From: Prevotella sp.
Lineage (GTDB): Bacteria > Bacteroidota > Bacteroidia > Bacteroidales > Bacteroidaceae
NCBI GenBank assembly: GCA_017556145.1
Contig: JAFZCU010000114.1
Location: 36,283-100,282 of the forward strand
DNA length: 64,000 nucleotides
Direction of reading: 5' to 3'
Positions 1 to 8,752 of the stretch are shown piece by piece; position 1 is the stretch's first letter, and every line of letters starts with the position of its first letter. The notes under the pieces are model-generated. The model was given only the letters and a program-made list of their open reading frames with translations. It searched no databases and was not told the DNA's origin. A program made the translations under genes and the position numbers.

Positions 1-1
1 A

Positions 2-511
2 TACGGCGTAGAATTTCTCGCCAGAAAGAACAATGGCCGTTTCACAGGATGGCTAGGCTATACCCTATCCTGGTCCAAGGCCTGTATCGATGGCATTAAC
101 GGAGGACGATGGTATGATGCCAACAACGACCGACGTCATGACATCAACCTGGTTGCAATGTACCGTCTCACCCGTCGGTGGAACCTCAGTGCCGCCTGGG
201 TTTTCAACAGCGGTCAGGCCTTTACGGCCCCAAGTGGCAAATACCAGATGATTGACAACTGGATTTACTATTATGCCGAGCGCAACGGCTACCGTGCACC
301 CGACTATCATCGTCTCGATGTCAGTGCCGTCTGGAGCAAGAGATACCGTCGCACCACACATGAGTGGGTCTTCGGCATCTACAATCTCTATAATCGCTAC
401 AACCCGTTCCTCATCAACTTTGAGGACGGCGAACAGGGAGCCGGCACCCGTGCCGTACAGTATTCGCTCTTCGGCATCGTACCGTCGGTTTCATTTAACA
501 TCAACTTCTGA
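2..511 (+). CDS. TonB-dependent receptor, C-terminal fragment
   Basis: The reading frame is open from base 2 and lacks its start, so this is only the last ~170 residues of a larger outer-membrane protein cut by the window edge. It consists of alternating aromatic and polar beta-strands (GWLGYTLSWSK, DANNDRRHDINLV, RLDVSAVW, WVFGIYNLYNRYNPF) and ends in SFNINF, an aromatic terminal strand as expected for the BamA signal of a 22-strand barrel. Such receptors import large substrates using TonB energy. The next gene, 6 nt downstream, is a DUF4249 lipoprotein, a common partner of Bacteroidetes TonB-dependent receptors that carry a carboxypeptidase-like N-terminal domain. The plug domain is outside the window and the substrate cannot be inferred. 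Confidence 0.88.
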   Translation, partial: YGVEFLARKNNGRFTGWLGYTLSWSKACIDGINGGRWYDANNDRRHDINLVAMYRLTRRWNLSAAWVFNSGQAFTAPSGKYQMIDNWIYYYAERNGYRAPDYHRLDVSAVWSKRYRRTTHEWVFGIYNLYNRYNPFLINFEDGEQGAGTRAVQYSLFGIVPSVSFNINF

Positions 512-517
512 TCGCCT

Positions 518-1318
518 ATGAATAAGTCTGCTTTTTTGTTCTTCTGTCTAAATATGATCCTTCTGTCTTCCTGCGAGAAAGACATCGACATCAATTACCA
601 TCAGGTGCCGTCGCTTTACGTGGTCGAGGCCTCTGTAAGCAACTCCTGCATGGAAGCCCGCATCAGCCGAACGAATAACATGGACGACGACAGAACGCAA
701 AGCAACATCAACAATGCCACAGTGATCGTGACGGGCAATGATGGTAGCAGGGACCTGCTCAACTACCTGTCCAACGGCCGTTATTACTCCAAAAGCAAGG
801 GAATACCCGGCGTAACCTATACCATCAGTATCGACCTCGACGGGGAGCACTTCACCTCAACCTCCACCATGCAGAGTAAGCCAACCATCAATTCGTTCAG
901 GGTGATTCGTAAAAAGATTGCCACGGAATGGTTTCAGATAGGTGAACTGAAATTCCAGGATCTTTCCAACGAAGACAACTGGTATTTCATGCACATCTAT
1001 CGCAACGATCTGGGCTACCGCTGGGCTGTGCTGAACGATCGTAACAATCCGAACCAAGAACTGCAGCAACTCTTCACTTTCTTCCGCGAAGGCGAAGGTG
1101 GCAGCGATGTGCTCCGTGATGGCGATGACCTGCGGATAGAACTCTATGCCATCGACCAACGGGCTTATGACTATCTCTTCTCAATGCAGATGATGGAAAA
1201 CACAGGCACCAACCCGATTCCAAATTTCTCGGGCGGATGCCTTGGATTTTTCTCTGCACATTGGTTAGTGGCGCAACCCTTCATCTACCGTGCTGCCAAT
1301 GTAGAAGAAGAGGAATAA
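518..1318 (+). CDS. DUF4249 family outer-membrane lipoprotein
   Basis: 266 residues with a lipoprotein signal peptide: a hydrophobic stretch (FLFFCLNMILLSSC) with lipobox LSSC, then EKDIDINYHQVPSLYVVEASV, the typical opening of DUF4249 (Cys-Glu-Lys followed by a beta-strand leading to VVEA). The remainder is beta-rich (TVIVTGNDGSRDLL, PGVTYTISIDLDGEHF), and a late Cys lies in FSGGCLGFFSA. It follows the TonB-dependent receptor by 6 nt and is probably co-transcribed with it. The usual role suggested for the family is a surface or periplasmic accessory of the receptor, but its function is not established. The 3' end is convergent with the next gene across only 6 nt, with no obvious terminator. 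Confidence 0.82.
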   Translation: MNKSAFLFFCLNMILLSSCEKDIDINYHQVPSLYVVEASVSNSCMEARISRTNNMDDDRTQSNINNATVIVTGNDGSRDLLNYLSNGRYYSKSKGIPGVTYTISIDLDGEHFTSTSTMQSKPTINSFRVIRKKIATEWFQIGELKFQDLSNEDNWYFMHIYRNDLGYRWAVLNDRNNPNQELQQLFTFFREGEGGSDVLRDGDDLRIELYAIDQRAYDYLFSMQMMENTGTNPIPNFSGGCLGFFSAHWLVAQPFIYRAANVEEEE

Positions 1319-1324
1319 AAGGAA

Positions 1325-1795
1325 TCAGAAAAGATCCGGTGGCGTTGTCGGTGTTATGCCAAGTTTAAGCCGGACGGTCACAGGGGTTTCCATATCCGTA
1401 TTCTTATACTCTAACCTGATGACCATGTCGTCAAAGGACAACACCCGCATTTGAATCTTCCTTACCTGATCACCTTCCGGATATTCCATGCGAAGGTTGT
1501 CGTTGTCACACTTATAGGTGCCGGCGTTAATGGTATGGCCGTATATATCGTATGCACAAAACGAACCGTCCCTTACCATGCCGTTATAGGTGCCATCGCC
1601 AGAAAAAGTGAAATAATAATAAGGATAATCCTCAGGCGATACATCCACGTCGCCGATAATCTCCACGTCACCTTCCTCCCAGCCACGATACCAAGTGCCG
1701 ACTATCTGCTCTGCCAGTCGGCTACCGTCGTCATCACCAGAACCGCAGCAGATGAACAACGGCAGAAACAACAACAAGAAGAGTCTACTTGACAT
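1325..1795 (-). CDS. Small lipoprotein, lipocalin-like
   Basis: 156 residues. The signal peptide [17 protein letters not shown] has a lipobox-like FICC, followed by a Gly/Ser/Asp linker (GSGDDDGS). The body opens with [12 protein letters not shown] and continues with [14 protein letters not shown] and [15 protein letters not shown], the GTW and GxGTY pattern of the Bacteroidetes lipocalin-like lipoproteins. The start codon overlaps the 3' end of asd by 11 bp, so translation is probably coupled to asd, although no functional link to aspartate metabolism is known. The ligand is unknown; the family call rests on strand pattern only. Confidence 0.72.
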   Translation of the reverse strand: MSSRLFLLLFLPLFICCGSGDDDGSRLAEQIVGTWYRGWEEGDVEIIGDVDVSPEDYPYYYFTFSGDGTYNGMVRDGSFCAYDIYGHTINAGTYKCDNDNLRMEYPEGDQVRKIQMRVLSFDDMVIRLEYKNTDMETPVTVRLKLGITPTTPPDLF

Positions 1796-2798
1796 TACCC
1801 ACCTTCACCAAGTACTCTGCAATCTGCACAGCATTCAGGGCCGCACCCTTACGGATCTGGTCACCACTGAGCCAGAAGGTCAGACCGTTCTCATCACTGA
1901 TATCCTTGCGGATACGGCCTACATAGACATCGTCCTTACCGGCAGTCTCCAGCGGCATAGGATAAGTCAACGTCGTGGGATCATCCTTCAATGTACAACC
2001 TGGTGCAGCGGCAATCGCTTTCTGGGCCTCCTCCACACTGATGGGACGCTCGGTCTCAATCCAGACAGACTCGGAGTGAGAACGCAAAGAGCTGACACGG
2101 ACACACATGGCCGAGCACTTGGCATCGGTATGCATAATCTTACGGGTCTCGTTGTACATCTTCATCTCCTCCTTGGTATAGCCATTGGGCTGGAACACGT
2201 CTATCTGAGGAATGACATTATATGCCAACTGGTGGGCGAACTTCTTCACGGTCTTTACCTCACCCTCTTCAACCATTTCCTTATACTGCTGCTGCAATTC
2301 GGCCATTGCAGCGGCACCGGCACCAGAGGCACTCTGATAAGAAGCTACGTGGATGCGCTTGATATGCGAGATGTTCTCCAACGGCTGAAGCACCACCACC
2401 ATCATTATCGTGGTACAGTTCGGATTGGCAATGATACCACGAGGACGGTTCAGTGCATCCTCAGCATTGCACTCAGGCACTACCAAGGGCACATCGTCAT
2501 CCATGCGGAAAGCCGAAGAATTATCAATCATCACAGCCCCGTATTTCGTAATTGTCTCGGCGAATTCCTTCGATGTGCCTGCACCGGCAGAGGTGAAGGC
2601 GATGTCCACATCCTTGAAGTCATCGTTGTGCTGCAACAGTTTCACCTCAATCTCTTTACCCTTAAACGTGTACTTCCTGCCTGCGCTGCGCTCCGAGCCA
2701 AACAGCACCAGTTCATCCATCGGGAAATTTCTCTCTGCGAGAATACGCAGGAACTCCTGTCCCACAGCGCCACTCGCGCCAACAATTGCTACTTTCAT
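1785..2798 (-). CDS. asd: Aspartate-semialdehyde dehydrogenase
   Basis: 337 residues, the usual length. It reduces aspartyl phosphate to aspartate semialdehyde with NADPH, the branch point to lysine/diaminopimelate, threonine and methionine. The N-terminal nucleotide-binding motif GASGAVGQ is at residues 7-14; the catalytic cysteine is Cys128 in ANPNCTT; SSAFRM near 94-99 and the later [10 protein letters not shown] segment carrying the general-base histidine are present. ATG start with a matching promoter upstream (2834-2864), giving a leader of roughly 30 nt. A small lipoprotein gene follows and overlaps by 11 bp. No dap or thr genes are nearby. Confidence 0.97.
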   Translation of the reverse strand: MKVAIVGASGAVGQEFLRILAERNFPMDELVLFGSERSAGRKYTFKGKEIEVKLLQHNDDFKDVDIAFTSAGAGTSKEFAETITKYGAVMIDNSSAFRMDDDVPLVVPECNAEDALNRPRGIIANPNCTTIMMVVVLQPLENISHIKRIHVASYQSASGAGAAAMAELQQQYKEMVEEGEVKTVKKFAHQLAYNVIPQIDVFQPNGYTKEEMKMYNETRKIMHTDAKCSAMCVRVSSLRSHSESVWIETERPISVEEAQKAIAAAPGCTLKDDPTTLTYPMPLETAGKDDVYVGRIRKDISDENGLTFWLSGDQIRKGAALNAVQIAEYLVKVGNVK

Positions 2799-2833
2799 CT
2801 TGTTTAATTATTATAATGGTTATAATTTGGCTG

Positions 2834-2864
2834 CAAAGGTACGATTAAGTGAGCAAAAAACCAA
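2834..2864 (-). promoter_or_regulatory. Bacteroidetes-type promoter of asd
   Basis: On the minus strand a -7 box TACCTTTG (2834-2841) is preceded by exactly 20 nt and a -33 TTG (2862-2864). This is the spacing expected for the Bacteroidetes primary sigma factor. It is divergent from the antiporter promoter 60-90 bp away. Confidence 0.8.
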
Positions 2865-2925
2865 ATAATTTTATGTTTTTTCGAACGTGAGTACCTTCGA
2901 ATTTGATTCAAAGGTACTACTTTTT

Positions 2926-2956
2926 TTGGAAACAAAAGAAAAAATTCGTATCTTTG
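2926..2956 (+). promoter_or_regulatory. Promoter of the antiporter gene
   Basis: TTG at 2926-2928, 20 nt, then TATCTTTG at 2949-2956. The predicted transcript would start about 5-7 nt after the -7 box, so any start codon upstream of this point (including an in-frame GTG at 2887) cannot be used from this promoter. Confidence 0.78.
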
Positions 2957-2964
2957 CACACGAA

Positions 2965-5133
2965 ATGGCTATAGTGGCTGCATATTTCCCAATAACTGAC
3001 CCCACGATGATTTTCTTCGTCGTGTTGTTGATTATTCTCTTTGCACCAATCATCATGAGTAAGCTGCGCATCCCGCACATCATTGGTATGGTGCTGGCTG
3101 GTGTTGTTATTGGCAAATATGGCCTGAACATTTTGGAACGCGATATCTCTTTTGAGATCTTCGGAAGTGTCGGACTTTATTATATCATGTTCCTGGCAGG
3201 ACTTGAGATGGACTTGGAGAGTGTCAAGCGCAACTCCCGTCAATTTCTGATCTTTGGTCTGCTCACCTGTTTCGTACCATTGATCCTTACCTATGTCATG
3301 TCACGAACGATGCTGGGCTACAGCCATCCAGCCTCTTTCCTCTTAGGTTGTATCATGGCTTCCAACACCCTCATCGCCTACCCCATTGTCAGCAGATACG
3401 GTCTGCAACGGCATCCCTCCGTCCAGCTGTCCGTCGGATCCTCGATGATCTCGCTATTCATGGCCTTGGTGATGATTGCGGCTCTCTCCACCCTCTTCAC
3501 TGCCAGTCTCACCGACAACACCCATTCCTCCCTCTTTGTTTCCCTTGCCACTTTCCTCATAAAACTTACGGTCTTCATCGCCGGTTCTGTCTGGCTCATT
3601 CCCCGTCTGGCACGCTATTTCCTCCGCCGCTACTCCGATGCGGTCATGCAGTATATCTTTGTACTGGCTGTGATGTTCCTCTCAGCGGCACTCTCGGTAG
3701 CCATCGGTTTGGAGGGTATCTTCGGTGCGTTCTTATCAGGATTGATTCTGAACAGATACATCCCGAAAGTCTCCCCCCTAATGAACCGTATCGAATTTAT
3801 CGGTAATGCTGTCTTCATTCCTTATTTCCTCATCGGTGTCGGCATGCTGATCAATGTGCGCACGGTATTCACCTCGTTACAAGTCTTATGGGTTGTCTGC
3901 CTCATCGCTTTCTTCGGGACCTTTGGAAAGGCCGTTGCTGCGTATATCTCCAGTCTGTTTTTCAGACTACCACAGCGCGACGGCAATATGATGTTCGGCA
4001 TGACCTCTGCCCACGCTGCCGGTGCCATCGCCATGGTGATGGTTGGTATGCGTCTGGAGGTGTCGCCAGGGGTCTATCTTGTCAACAGCGACATGTTGAA
4101 CGGTGTCATCATGATGATCCTTGTCACCTGTATCATCTCCACCCTGATGACAGAGCATGCTTCCCAGCAGATTGTGCTCACCCAAAGCCGCGATGCCATC
4201 TCCTATCCAGGTACAACGACAAGCACCAACACATCTGAGGATGATGAGAAGATCCTGCTCTGTGTCAAATACAAAGAGATTGCCCCACAACTACTGTCGT
4301 TGGCCTTACTAATGCGCAACCAACGGTTGAACAGAGGTCTTGTAGCCCTGAATGTGGTCTACGATGATGAAAAGTCCGTCAGGCATCGTGAAACAGGACT
4401 CCGATTGTTGGAGCAGTTGCAACAACAGGCCTCCGCTGCTGAGGTGCAGATGCAAACACAGGTGCGCTTGGCATCAAACATTGCCAACGGTATCAAACAC
4501 GCCTTCCGTGAGTTCAGCAGTTCAGAGATTATCATGGGTATGCACGTCCATACGGAGCGCAATCCCAAGTTCTGGGGCGACTTTATCCAGAGTCTCTATA
4601 ATGGTCTGAACCGACAGATTATCCTCATCCGCTTCGTACAACCTCTCAATACCCTGCGGCGTATCCAAGTGGCTGTGCCATCAAGGGCTGAGTTTGAGCC
4701 CGGTTTCCACCGCTGGCTGGAACGCTTGAGCCGTTTGGCAGGCCAACTCGACTGCCGCATCCAGTTCCATGGCCGCGAGGAGTCGCTTGTGCTGATTGCC
4801 GAATACATCAACAACCGCCACCCCAATGTCCGTGCCGAATATACAGGCATGGCCCATTGGAACGAGTTGCCCCAGTTGGCAGCCACTATTCAGGAGGATC
4901 ATCTGTTTGTCGTCATCACTGCCCGTAAAGGTACCATTTCCTATAAGAATGCGTTAGAACGACTGCCCGACGAACTTCAGAAATACTTCTCTGGCAAGAA
5001 CCTCATGATTATCTTCCCGGATCAGTATGGTGATCCGAAGGATGACCATATGAGCTTCACAGAGGCACAACACCACGAGGAAACATCGCTTTATACAACC
5101 ATCTCGCAGTGGATTCATAAAAAAAGGAGTTGA
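2965..5133 (+). CDS. CPA2-type cation/proton antiporter with C-terminal USP-like domains
   Basis: About 722 residues from ATG 2965. The N-terminal ~400 residues are a Kef/NhaS-type Na+(K+)/H+ exchanger domain: PHIIGMVLAGVVIGKYGLN is the typical TM2-3 loop, followed by about a dozen hydrophobic segments, including AAALSVAIGLEGIFGAFLSG with the conserved acidic residue of the transport core. A soluble tail of ~300 residues (from ILLCVKYKE) looks like two universal-stress-protein-like domains, the usual regulatory module in Bacteroidetes members. An in-frame GTG exists at 2887 but lies upstream of the promoter; ATG 2965 would be almost leaderless, and ATG 3007 (MIFFVVLL) is the alternative. The stop overlaps the ribosome-binding region of the next gene. 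Which ion is carried is unknown. Confidence 0.9.
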   Translation: MAIVAAYFPITDPTMIFFVVLLIILFAPIIMSKLRIPHIIGMVLAGVVIGKYGLNILERDISFEIFGSVGLYYIMFLAGLEMDLESVKRNSRQFLIFGLLTCFVPLILTYVMSRTMLGYSHPASFLLGCIMASNTLIAYPIVSRYGLQRHPSVQLSVGSSMISLFMALVMIAALSTLFTASLTDNTHSSLFVSLATFLIKLTVFIAGSVWLIPRLARYFLRRYSDAVMQYIFVLAVMFLSAALSVAIGLEGIFGAFLSGLILNRYIPKVSPLMNRIEFIGNAVFIPYFLIGVGMLINVRTVFTSLQVLWVVCLIAFFGTFGKAVAAYISSLFFRLPQRDGNMMFGMTSAHAAGAIAMVMVGMRLEVSPGVYLVNSDMLNGVIMMILVTCIISTLMTEHASQQIVLTQSRDAISYPGTTTSTNTSEDDEKILLCVKYKEIAPQLLSLALLMRNQRLNRGLVALNVVYDDEKSVRHRETGLRLLEQLQQQASAAEVQMQTQVRLASNIANGIKHAFREFSSSEIIMGMHVHTERNPKFWGDFIQSLYNGLNRQIILIRFVQPLNTLRRIQVAVPSRAEFEPGFHRWLERLSRLAGQLDCRIQFHGREESLVLIAEYINNRHPNVRAEYTGMAHWNELPQLAATIQEDHLFVVITARKGTISYKNALERLPDELQKYFSGKNLMIIFPDQYGDPKDDHMSFTEAQHHEETSLYTTISQWIHKKRS

Positions 5134-5135
5134 TT

Positions 5136-5762
5136 ATGCTGAAATTAGGAGAGTATCATACGCTGAGAATCAAAAAACGTACAGACTACGGACTTTATCT
5201 GGATGGGGGTGATGAAGGCAATATCCTCCTACCCAATCGATATGTGACAAGAGAAATGCACATTGGTGATGAGATAGAGGTGTTTATCTATCTGGATCAA
5301 GACGAGCGTACCATCGCTACCACAGAGCATCCCATTGCCAAGGTCGGAGAGTTTGCCTGGATGGAGTGCGCATGGACCAATGAATACGGTGCTTTCCTGA
5401 ACTGGGGACTGATGAAAGACCTGTTCTGTCCCTTCCGTGAACAGAAGCAGCGCATGGAGCGTGGCAAGAAATACTATGTATACGTGATGGAAGACGAGAA
5501 GACCCACCGGCTGATGGCTACGGCGAAGATAGAACGCTATCAAAAGAAAACGGGCCATGAACTGGCCCTGGATTTCTCGGAAGAACTGTTGCGCTACCTC
5601 TATGAACACGAAGGTCATTGCGACCTTGGCGACAAATCGCCTGCTGAAGAGATTGCCGCCCGCTTCGGAGTCTCTAAGAAAGTCTTCAAACAGGCCGTCG
5701 GCGACTTATACAAGCGACAGATTATCACCATCAGCGACGATGGTATCCACCTCGTCCCCTGA
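5136..5762 (+). CDS. CvfB-like S1-domain RNA-binding protein, short form
   Basis: 208 residues from ATG 5136, which has a good Shine-Dalgarno AGGAG at 5125-5129, unusual for this phylum. It lies 2 nt after the antiporter stop. [20 protein letters not shown] and [10 protein letters not shown] form the first S1-like domain; [20 protein letters not shown] with [10 protein letters not shown] forms the second. The C-terminal [20 protein letters not shown] and GDLYKRQII form the winged helix of the CvfB/YitL family. As I recall the family, members are nearer 280 residues with a third S1 domain between these parts; here the second S1 runs almost directly into the winged helix. The role is probably RNA binding. 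The 3' end overlaps the convergent lolD gene by 57 bp. Confidence 0.83.
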   Translation: MLKLGEYHTLRIKKRTDYGLYLDGGDEGNILLPNRYVTREMHIGDEIEVFIYLDQDERTIATTEHPIAKVGEFAWMECAWTNEYGAFLNWGLMKDLFCPFREQKQRMERGKKYYVYVMEDEKTHRLMATAKIERYQKKTGHELALDFSEELLRYLYEHEGHCDLGDKSPAEEIAARFGVSKKVFKQAVGDLYKRQIITISDDGIHLVP

Positions 5763-6434
5763 ATCTATCTTCATACTGGATTCTCCTTCGATAACGCCAT
5801 CTCTCAAATGAATGGTGCGATCTGTCAGCTCAGCCAGGCTCTCATCATGCGTCACGATGATAAAAGTCTGCCCAAACTTATCACGGAGGTCGAAAAACAA
5901 CTGATGCAATTCAGCCTTATTCTTTGAGTCAAGTGAGCCTGATGGTTCATCAGCTAAGATAACAGCGGGGTTATTGATGAGCGCACGAGCCACGGCCACA
6001 CGCTGTTTCTCACCACCAGAAAGTTCATTGGGTTTATGTGAGGCACGCTCACTCAGCCCCATAAACGCCAACAAATCCTTGGCCCGTTTCTTTGCCTCCT
6101 TTTGCGAGACACCGGCAATATAGGCGGGAATCATGATATTCTCCAAAGCCGTAAATTCGGGTAGCAACTGATGGAACTGAAAGACGAAGCCAAGGTGTTG
6201 GTTACGGAAATCGCTCAATTTCCGAGCCGACAACTTGCTGGTATCGATACCATCTACTACCACACGACCCGTATCCGGTTTATCCAGCGTACCGATGATC
6301 TGCAACAACGTGGTCTTACCAGCACCTGAAGGGCCAACGATGCTCACCACCTCGCCCTTGTCAATATGGAGGTCGATGCCTTTCAACACTTCCAAGGCAC
6401 CAAAACTCTTATGGATATTCTCAATTGTAATCAT
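5706..6434 (-). CDS. lolD: LolD-like lipoprotein-release ABC transporter ATPase
   Basis: 242 residues from ATG 6434 ([11 protein letters not shown]). Walker [10 protein letters not shown] at residues 34-42, signature LSGGEKQR at 138-145 and Walker [15 protein letters not shown] at 157-170 place it in the MacB/LolD-type ATPase family. The Q-loop [17 protein letters not shown] matches LolD. With a LolCE-like permease, LolD extracts lipoproteins from the inner membrane; no permease gene is adjacent. The last ~24 residues after the ATPase core run through the 3' end of the opposite CvfB-like gene and look non-conserved. A strong terminator lies 6 nt upstream of the start, so expression seems to depend on read-through. 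LolD versus a related MacB-type ATPase cannot be decided without the permease. Confidence 0.87.
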   Translation of the reverse strand: MITIENIHKSFGALEVLKGIDLHIDKGEVVSIVGPSGAGKTTLLQIIGTLDKPDTGRVVVDGIDTSKLSARKLSDFRNQHLGFVFQFHQLLPEFTALENIMIPAYIAGVSQKEAKKRAKDLLAFMGLSERASHKPNELSGGEKQRVAVARALINNPAVILADEPSGSLDSKNKAELHQLFFDLRDKFGQTFIIVTHDESLAELTDRTIHLRDGVIEGESSMKIDSGDEVDTIVADGDNLSLV

Positions 6435-6440
6435 ATTGCT

Positions 6441-6473
6441 AAAAAGCCTCTGGATTTTTCTCCAGAGGCTTTT
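6441..6473 (-). terminator. Intrinsic terminator after the OmpA-family gene
   Basis: Perfect 13-bp stem, 6442-6454 pairing with 6461-6473 (core GCCTCTGG/CCAGAGGC), six-base loop, with A/T runs on both sides. It lies 20 nt after the ompA-like stop and ends 6 nt before the lolD start. Confidence 0.85.
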
Positions 6474-6492
6474 ATTGATTAATAAGTGATGC

Positions 6493-7644
6493 TTATTCTG
6501 CGATACAGATAGATACACGGTTGAGGTCGTTCTCAGCGAACGGCTGTACACGTGAACCCTTAGAGTCGTAAGAGATACGGCTCTCTGCAATGCCGTATTG
6601 CTCCTTCAGAGCTTTTACAACGGCATCAGCACGACCAGCGGCCAGACGGTCGTTGATTTTGTCATTACCAGTACCAGCGTCGGCATAACCAGTCACCTGA
6701 ACCTTGGCATTGGGATACTTAGCCAGATAGTCGGCAACGTCCTTTACCTTTTGCTGCTCACCGTCACGGATCACAGTCTTGTTGATCTCGAAGAAAATGT
6801 CACGACGAAGCGGCTCAATCTTCTCCACTACAGGAGCAGGAGCGGGTTGCTCAACAATAGGCTCGGGCTCAACAACGGGCTCCGGAGCGGGAGCTGGTGC
6901 GGGAGGAGGAGGCAGAATCTTGTTGTAAGCCTTGCCCAGATTGATCTTCAGACCTACCAAAGCATTGAAATACCAGTCGGCCTTCAGTTTACGCTCGGCC
7001 TTCTTTGAGTTGTACTTGTCACCAAGGATGTTTGCATTACCCTCGATGGTCAGAGCAACGGCATCAGAGAGCTTGAAAGCAGCCTCGAGACCACCACGTC
7101 CGAAAGGACTGATCTTACTGTCGGTCCAAACATAATCCAAATTATAAGCATTCAAGCTTGCCAGATTCTTAGCGATGTCGTTTGCCTCGTCATTGTCGAA
7201 AGCGATGTTGGCACCACCACCGAGGAAAGCGCTCAGATTGAACACGCGGTTAGGATTCCAACCACAAAACAGGTTGCTCAGGTTGAACATCAGGTCAATG
7301 CCGGGAGCAACATACTTGTACTTGTAGTCGTTGGTGTAAGGTGCTGCACCGATAGTTGGACGGAAACCATTCCAACCACCTTTGCTCTGCCAAGCATTGG
7401 CCTGGATGCGGGCACCGAATACAGGACTGAACTGATAGCCAAGACCAAGCTGAACATTAGGAGAAATCAGCTTGGAGAACTTAGCCTCTCCAAGGGTATA
7501 CTGAGCACCACCTTCCAGATTGAGGAAAGCATGCTTCTGGAACTCATACTTTGTACCATCAGCAGCCTCATAGGTTGCCTGAGCCAAAGCAGATGCGCTG
7601 AAACTCAGCAGCATTGCAGCCAATAAAACCTTAATTGTCTTCAT
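6493..7644 (-). CDS. OmpA family outer-membrane protein (module 1)
   Basis: 383 residues. Signal peptide [21 protein letters not shown]; a beta-barrel of ~210 residues with alternating aromatic strands; a Pro/Glu/Ala-rich linker at residues 244-279 ([12 protein letters not shown]); and a C-terminal OmpA peptidoglycan-binding domain from residue 280 ([42 protein letters not shown]). It probably anchors the outer membrane to peptidoglycan and may form a small pore. It is the last gene of a cluster with the large coiled-coil lipoprotein, a small lipoprotein and a DUF1573 protein, all on the same strand. A close paralogue (54118-55230) also follows a coiled-coil lipoprotein. A terminator follows directly. 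Confidence 0.94.
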   Translation of the reverse strand: MKTIKVLLAAMLLSFSASALAQATYEAADGTKYEFQKHAFLNLEGGAQYTLGEAKFSKLISPNVQLGLGYQFSPVFGARIQANAWQSKGGWNGFRPTIGAAPYTNDYKYKYVAPGIDLMFNLSNLFCGWNPNRVFNLSAFLGGGANIAFDNDEANDIAKNLASLNAYNLDYVWTDSKISPFGRGGLEAAFKLSDAVALTIEGNANILGDKYNSKKAERKLKADWYFNALVGLKINLGKAYNKILPPPPAPAPAPEPVVEPEPIVEQPAPAPVVEKIEPLRRDIFFEINKTVIRDGEQQKVKDVADYLAKYPNAKVQVTGYADAGTGNDKINDRLAAGRADAVVKALKEQYGIAESRISYDSKGSRVQPFAENDLNRVSICIAE

Positions 7645-7696
7645 AATAGTTAAAATAAAAATTAAACATCAAATAAATAGTCACGTACAAAAATGC

Positions 7697-8152
7697 TTAT
7701 TCGTAGCACTTGATACCCTGCAGGATGATCTCCGTAGGCTCTTCAGAAGCGTTCGTATAGACGTTGGCACTACGATAGAACTGTCCGGAACCGAGTTCAC
7801 CCATTTTTAATATCATAGTTATTTTCGATCGGGTGCCAGGTGCAATGGGATCCTTAGGATAGTCCACTTCCAAGCAGGTACAAGATGATTCCACTTTTTG
7901 AATTACAAGAGGAGCGCTACCCGTGTTTGTAAATAGAAACTCTCGCGTCTGATCCGGACCATCGATTTCTAGCGCACCAAGGTCAAAAAAGACTGTATCG
8001 AACTTGATAGCAGCAGTAGCATCAGCAGGCAATGTACCTACACTGACATTATCCATAGAGTCACCCGAAGCATTACCTTGTTGACCCCGCCGATTCGACT
8101 GGCAAGCAACAATCACCAAAGCCAGGAGACTGATAAACAATAATTTCCTCAT
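7697..8152 (-). CDS. DUF1573 lipoprotein
   Basis: 151 residues. Lipoprotein signal MRKLLFISLLALVIVAC with Cys17 as lipidation site, a low-complexity linker (SNRRGQQGNASGDS), then a single DUF1573 Ig-like domain: FDTVFFDLGALE, REFLFTNTGSAPLVIQKVESSCTCLEVDYP and the terminal strand ITMILKMGELGSGQFYRS. The CTC motif and NTGxAPLVI signature are characteristic. Function is unknown; the family is abundant in Bacteroidetes and thought to be an ASH/MSP-type binding module. It is 14 nt downstream of the preceding lipoprotein gene and 52 nt upstream of the OmpA gene, so co-transcription is likely. Confidence 0.88.
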   Translation of the reverse strand: MRKLLFISLLALVIVACQSNRRGQQGNASGDSMDNVSVGTLPADATAAIKFDTVFFDLGALEIDGPDQTREFLFTNTGSAPLVIQKVESSCTCLEVDYPKDPIAPGTRSKITMILKMGELGSGQFYRSANVYTNASEEPTEIILQGIKCYE

Positions 8153-8166
8153 AGTCAGTGTCTGAC

Positions 8167-8679
8167 TTATTCTTCAATTTTTGATTCGCGCGTGTTCAGA
8201 TCATCTTCGTCAGCAACCGTCAGATGCCATTCGCCATTAATACGAACAGGCTTGATGGCATAGAACATCTTGTTAGGACGGTTATCGTTCACGTCTTCCT
8301 TATCGAAAAGCACGCCAGAATACTTAACAAGACAATCACTTTCAGTTCTGAAAATTACGCTCTCCAACTCATAGCGAACCGGAGAAATGATTTTCATCCC
8401 CATCTGATAATGCTTCTGCAACTCTGGTGTCATTTCTACCAAAGAATCATTACGATATTGTGAGACCATCGACATCGCACCTTCAAAATCTTTATTCAAC
8501 AGGAGGTCAAAATACTGATGCATCAGGTCGAAAACCTGAGTGGTGTCGTTAGCGGAGAGCAACATGGTTTCTTCGGTTGTCTCCTCCGCAGTTTTGTTCT
8601 TATCGGTGCAAGCAATGCACAAGCCAAAAAGCAAAAGTACCAGAGAGAATACAGTCAATATTTGTTTGTTCAACGTCAT
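8167..8679 (-). CDS. Hypothetical lipoprotein, possibly NTF2-like
   Basis: 170 residues from ATG 8679 (MTLNKQ). A hydrophobic signal ends in a lipobox, GLCIAC, followed by a Thr/Glu-rich linker (TAEETTEETM). The body has a helix (VFDLMHQYFDLLLNKDFEGAMSM), further helices, then strands ending in PVRINGEWHLTVADED; this helix-helix-strand order with a late GEWHL strand resembles NTF2/SnoaL-like lipoproteins, but I cannot name a family with certainty. It sits between the 1333-residue lipoprotein gene and the DUF1573 gene. Its start is only ~18 nt from a strong terminator, with no promoter sequence in between. Confidence 0.75.
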   Translation of the reverse strand: MTLNKQILTVFSLVLLLFGLCIACTDKNKTAEETTEETMLLSANDTTQVFDLMHQYFDLLLNKDFEGAMSMVSQYRNDSLVEMTPELQKHYQMGMKIISPVRYELESVIFRTESDCLVKYSGVLFDKEDVNDNRPNKMFYAIKPVRINGEWHLTVADEDDLNTRESKIEE

Positions 8680-8697
8680 ACAATTGTAGTTTTTAAA

Positions 8698-8725
8698 AAG
8701 GGGTGCCACAGAGTGACACCCCCTT
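8698..8725 (-). terminator. Intrinsic terminator after the large lipoprotein gene
   Basis: On the minus strand a GC-rich stem (GGGGTGTCAC / GTGGCACCCC, one mismatch, 3-base loop) is followed by TTTTTAAAAA. It lies 27 nt beyond the stop of the 1333-residue gene and just before the next start codon. Confidence 0.85.
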
Positions 8726-8752
8726 GATTATTTAATCCTCACGAGGAAGAAA

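Noticed and set aside
1695-2807. Long open frame (370 codons) opposite asd
   Set aside because: Exactly antisense to a strongly conserved enzyme; His/Leu-rich translation without domain features.
2887-2964. GTG 2887 as start of the antiporter
   Set aside because: It precedes a consensus promoter at 2926-2956, and the added residues are not membrane-like.
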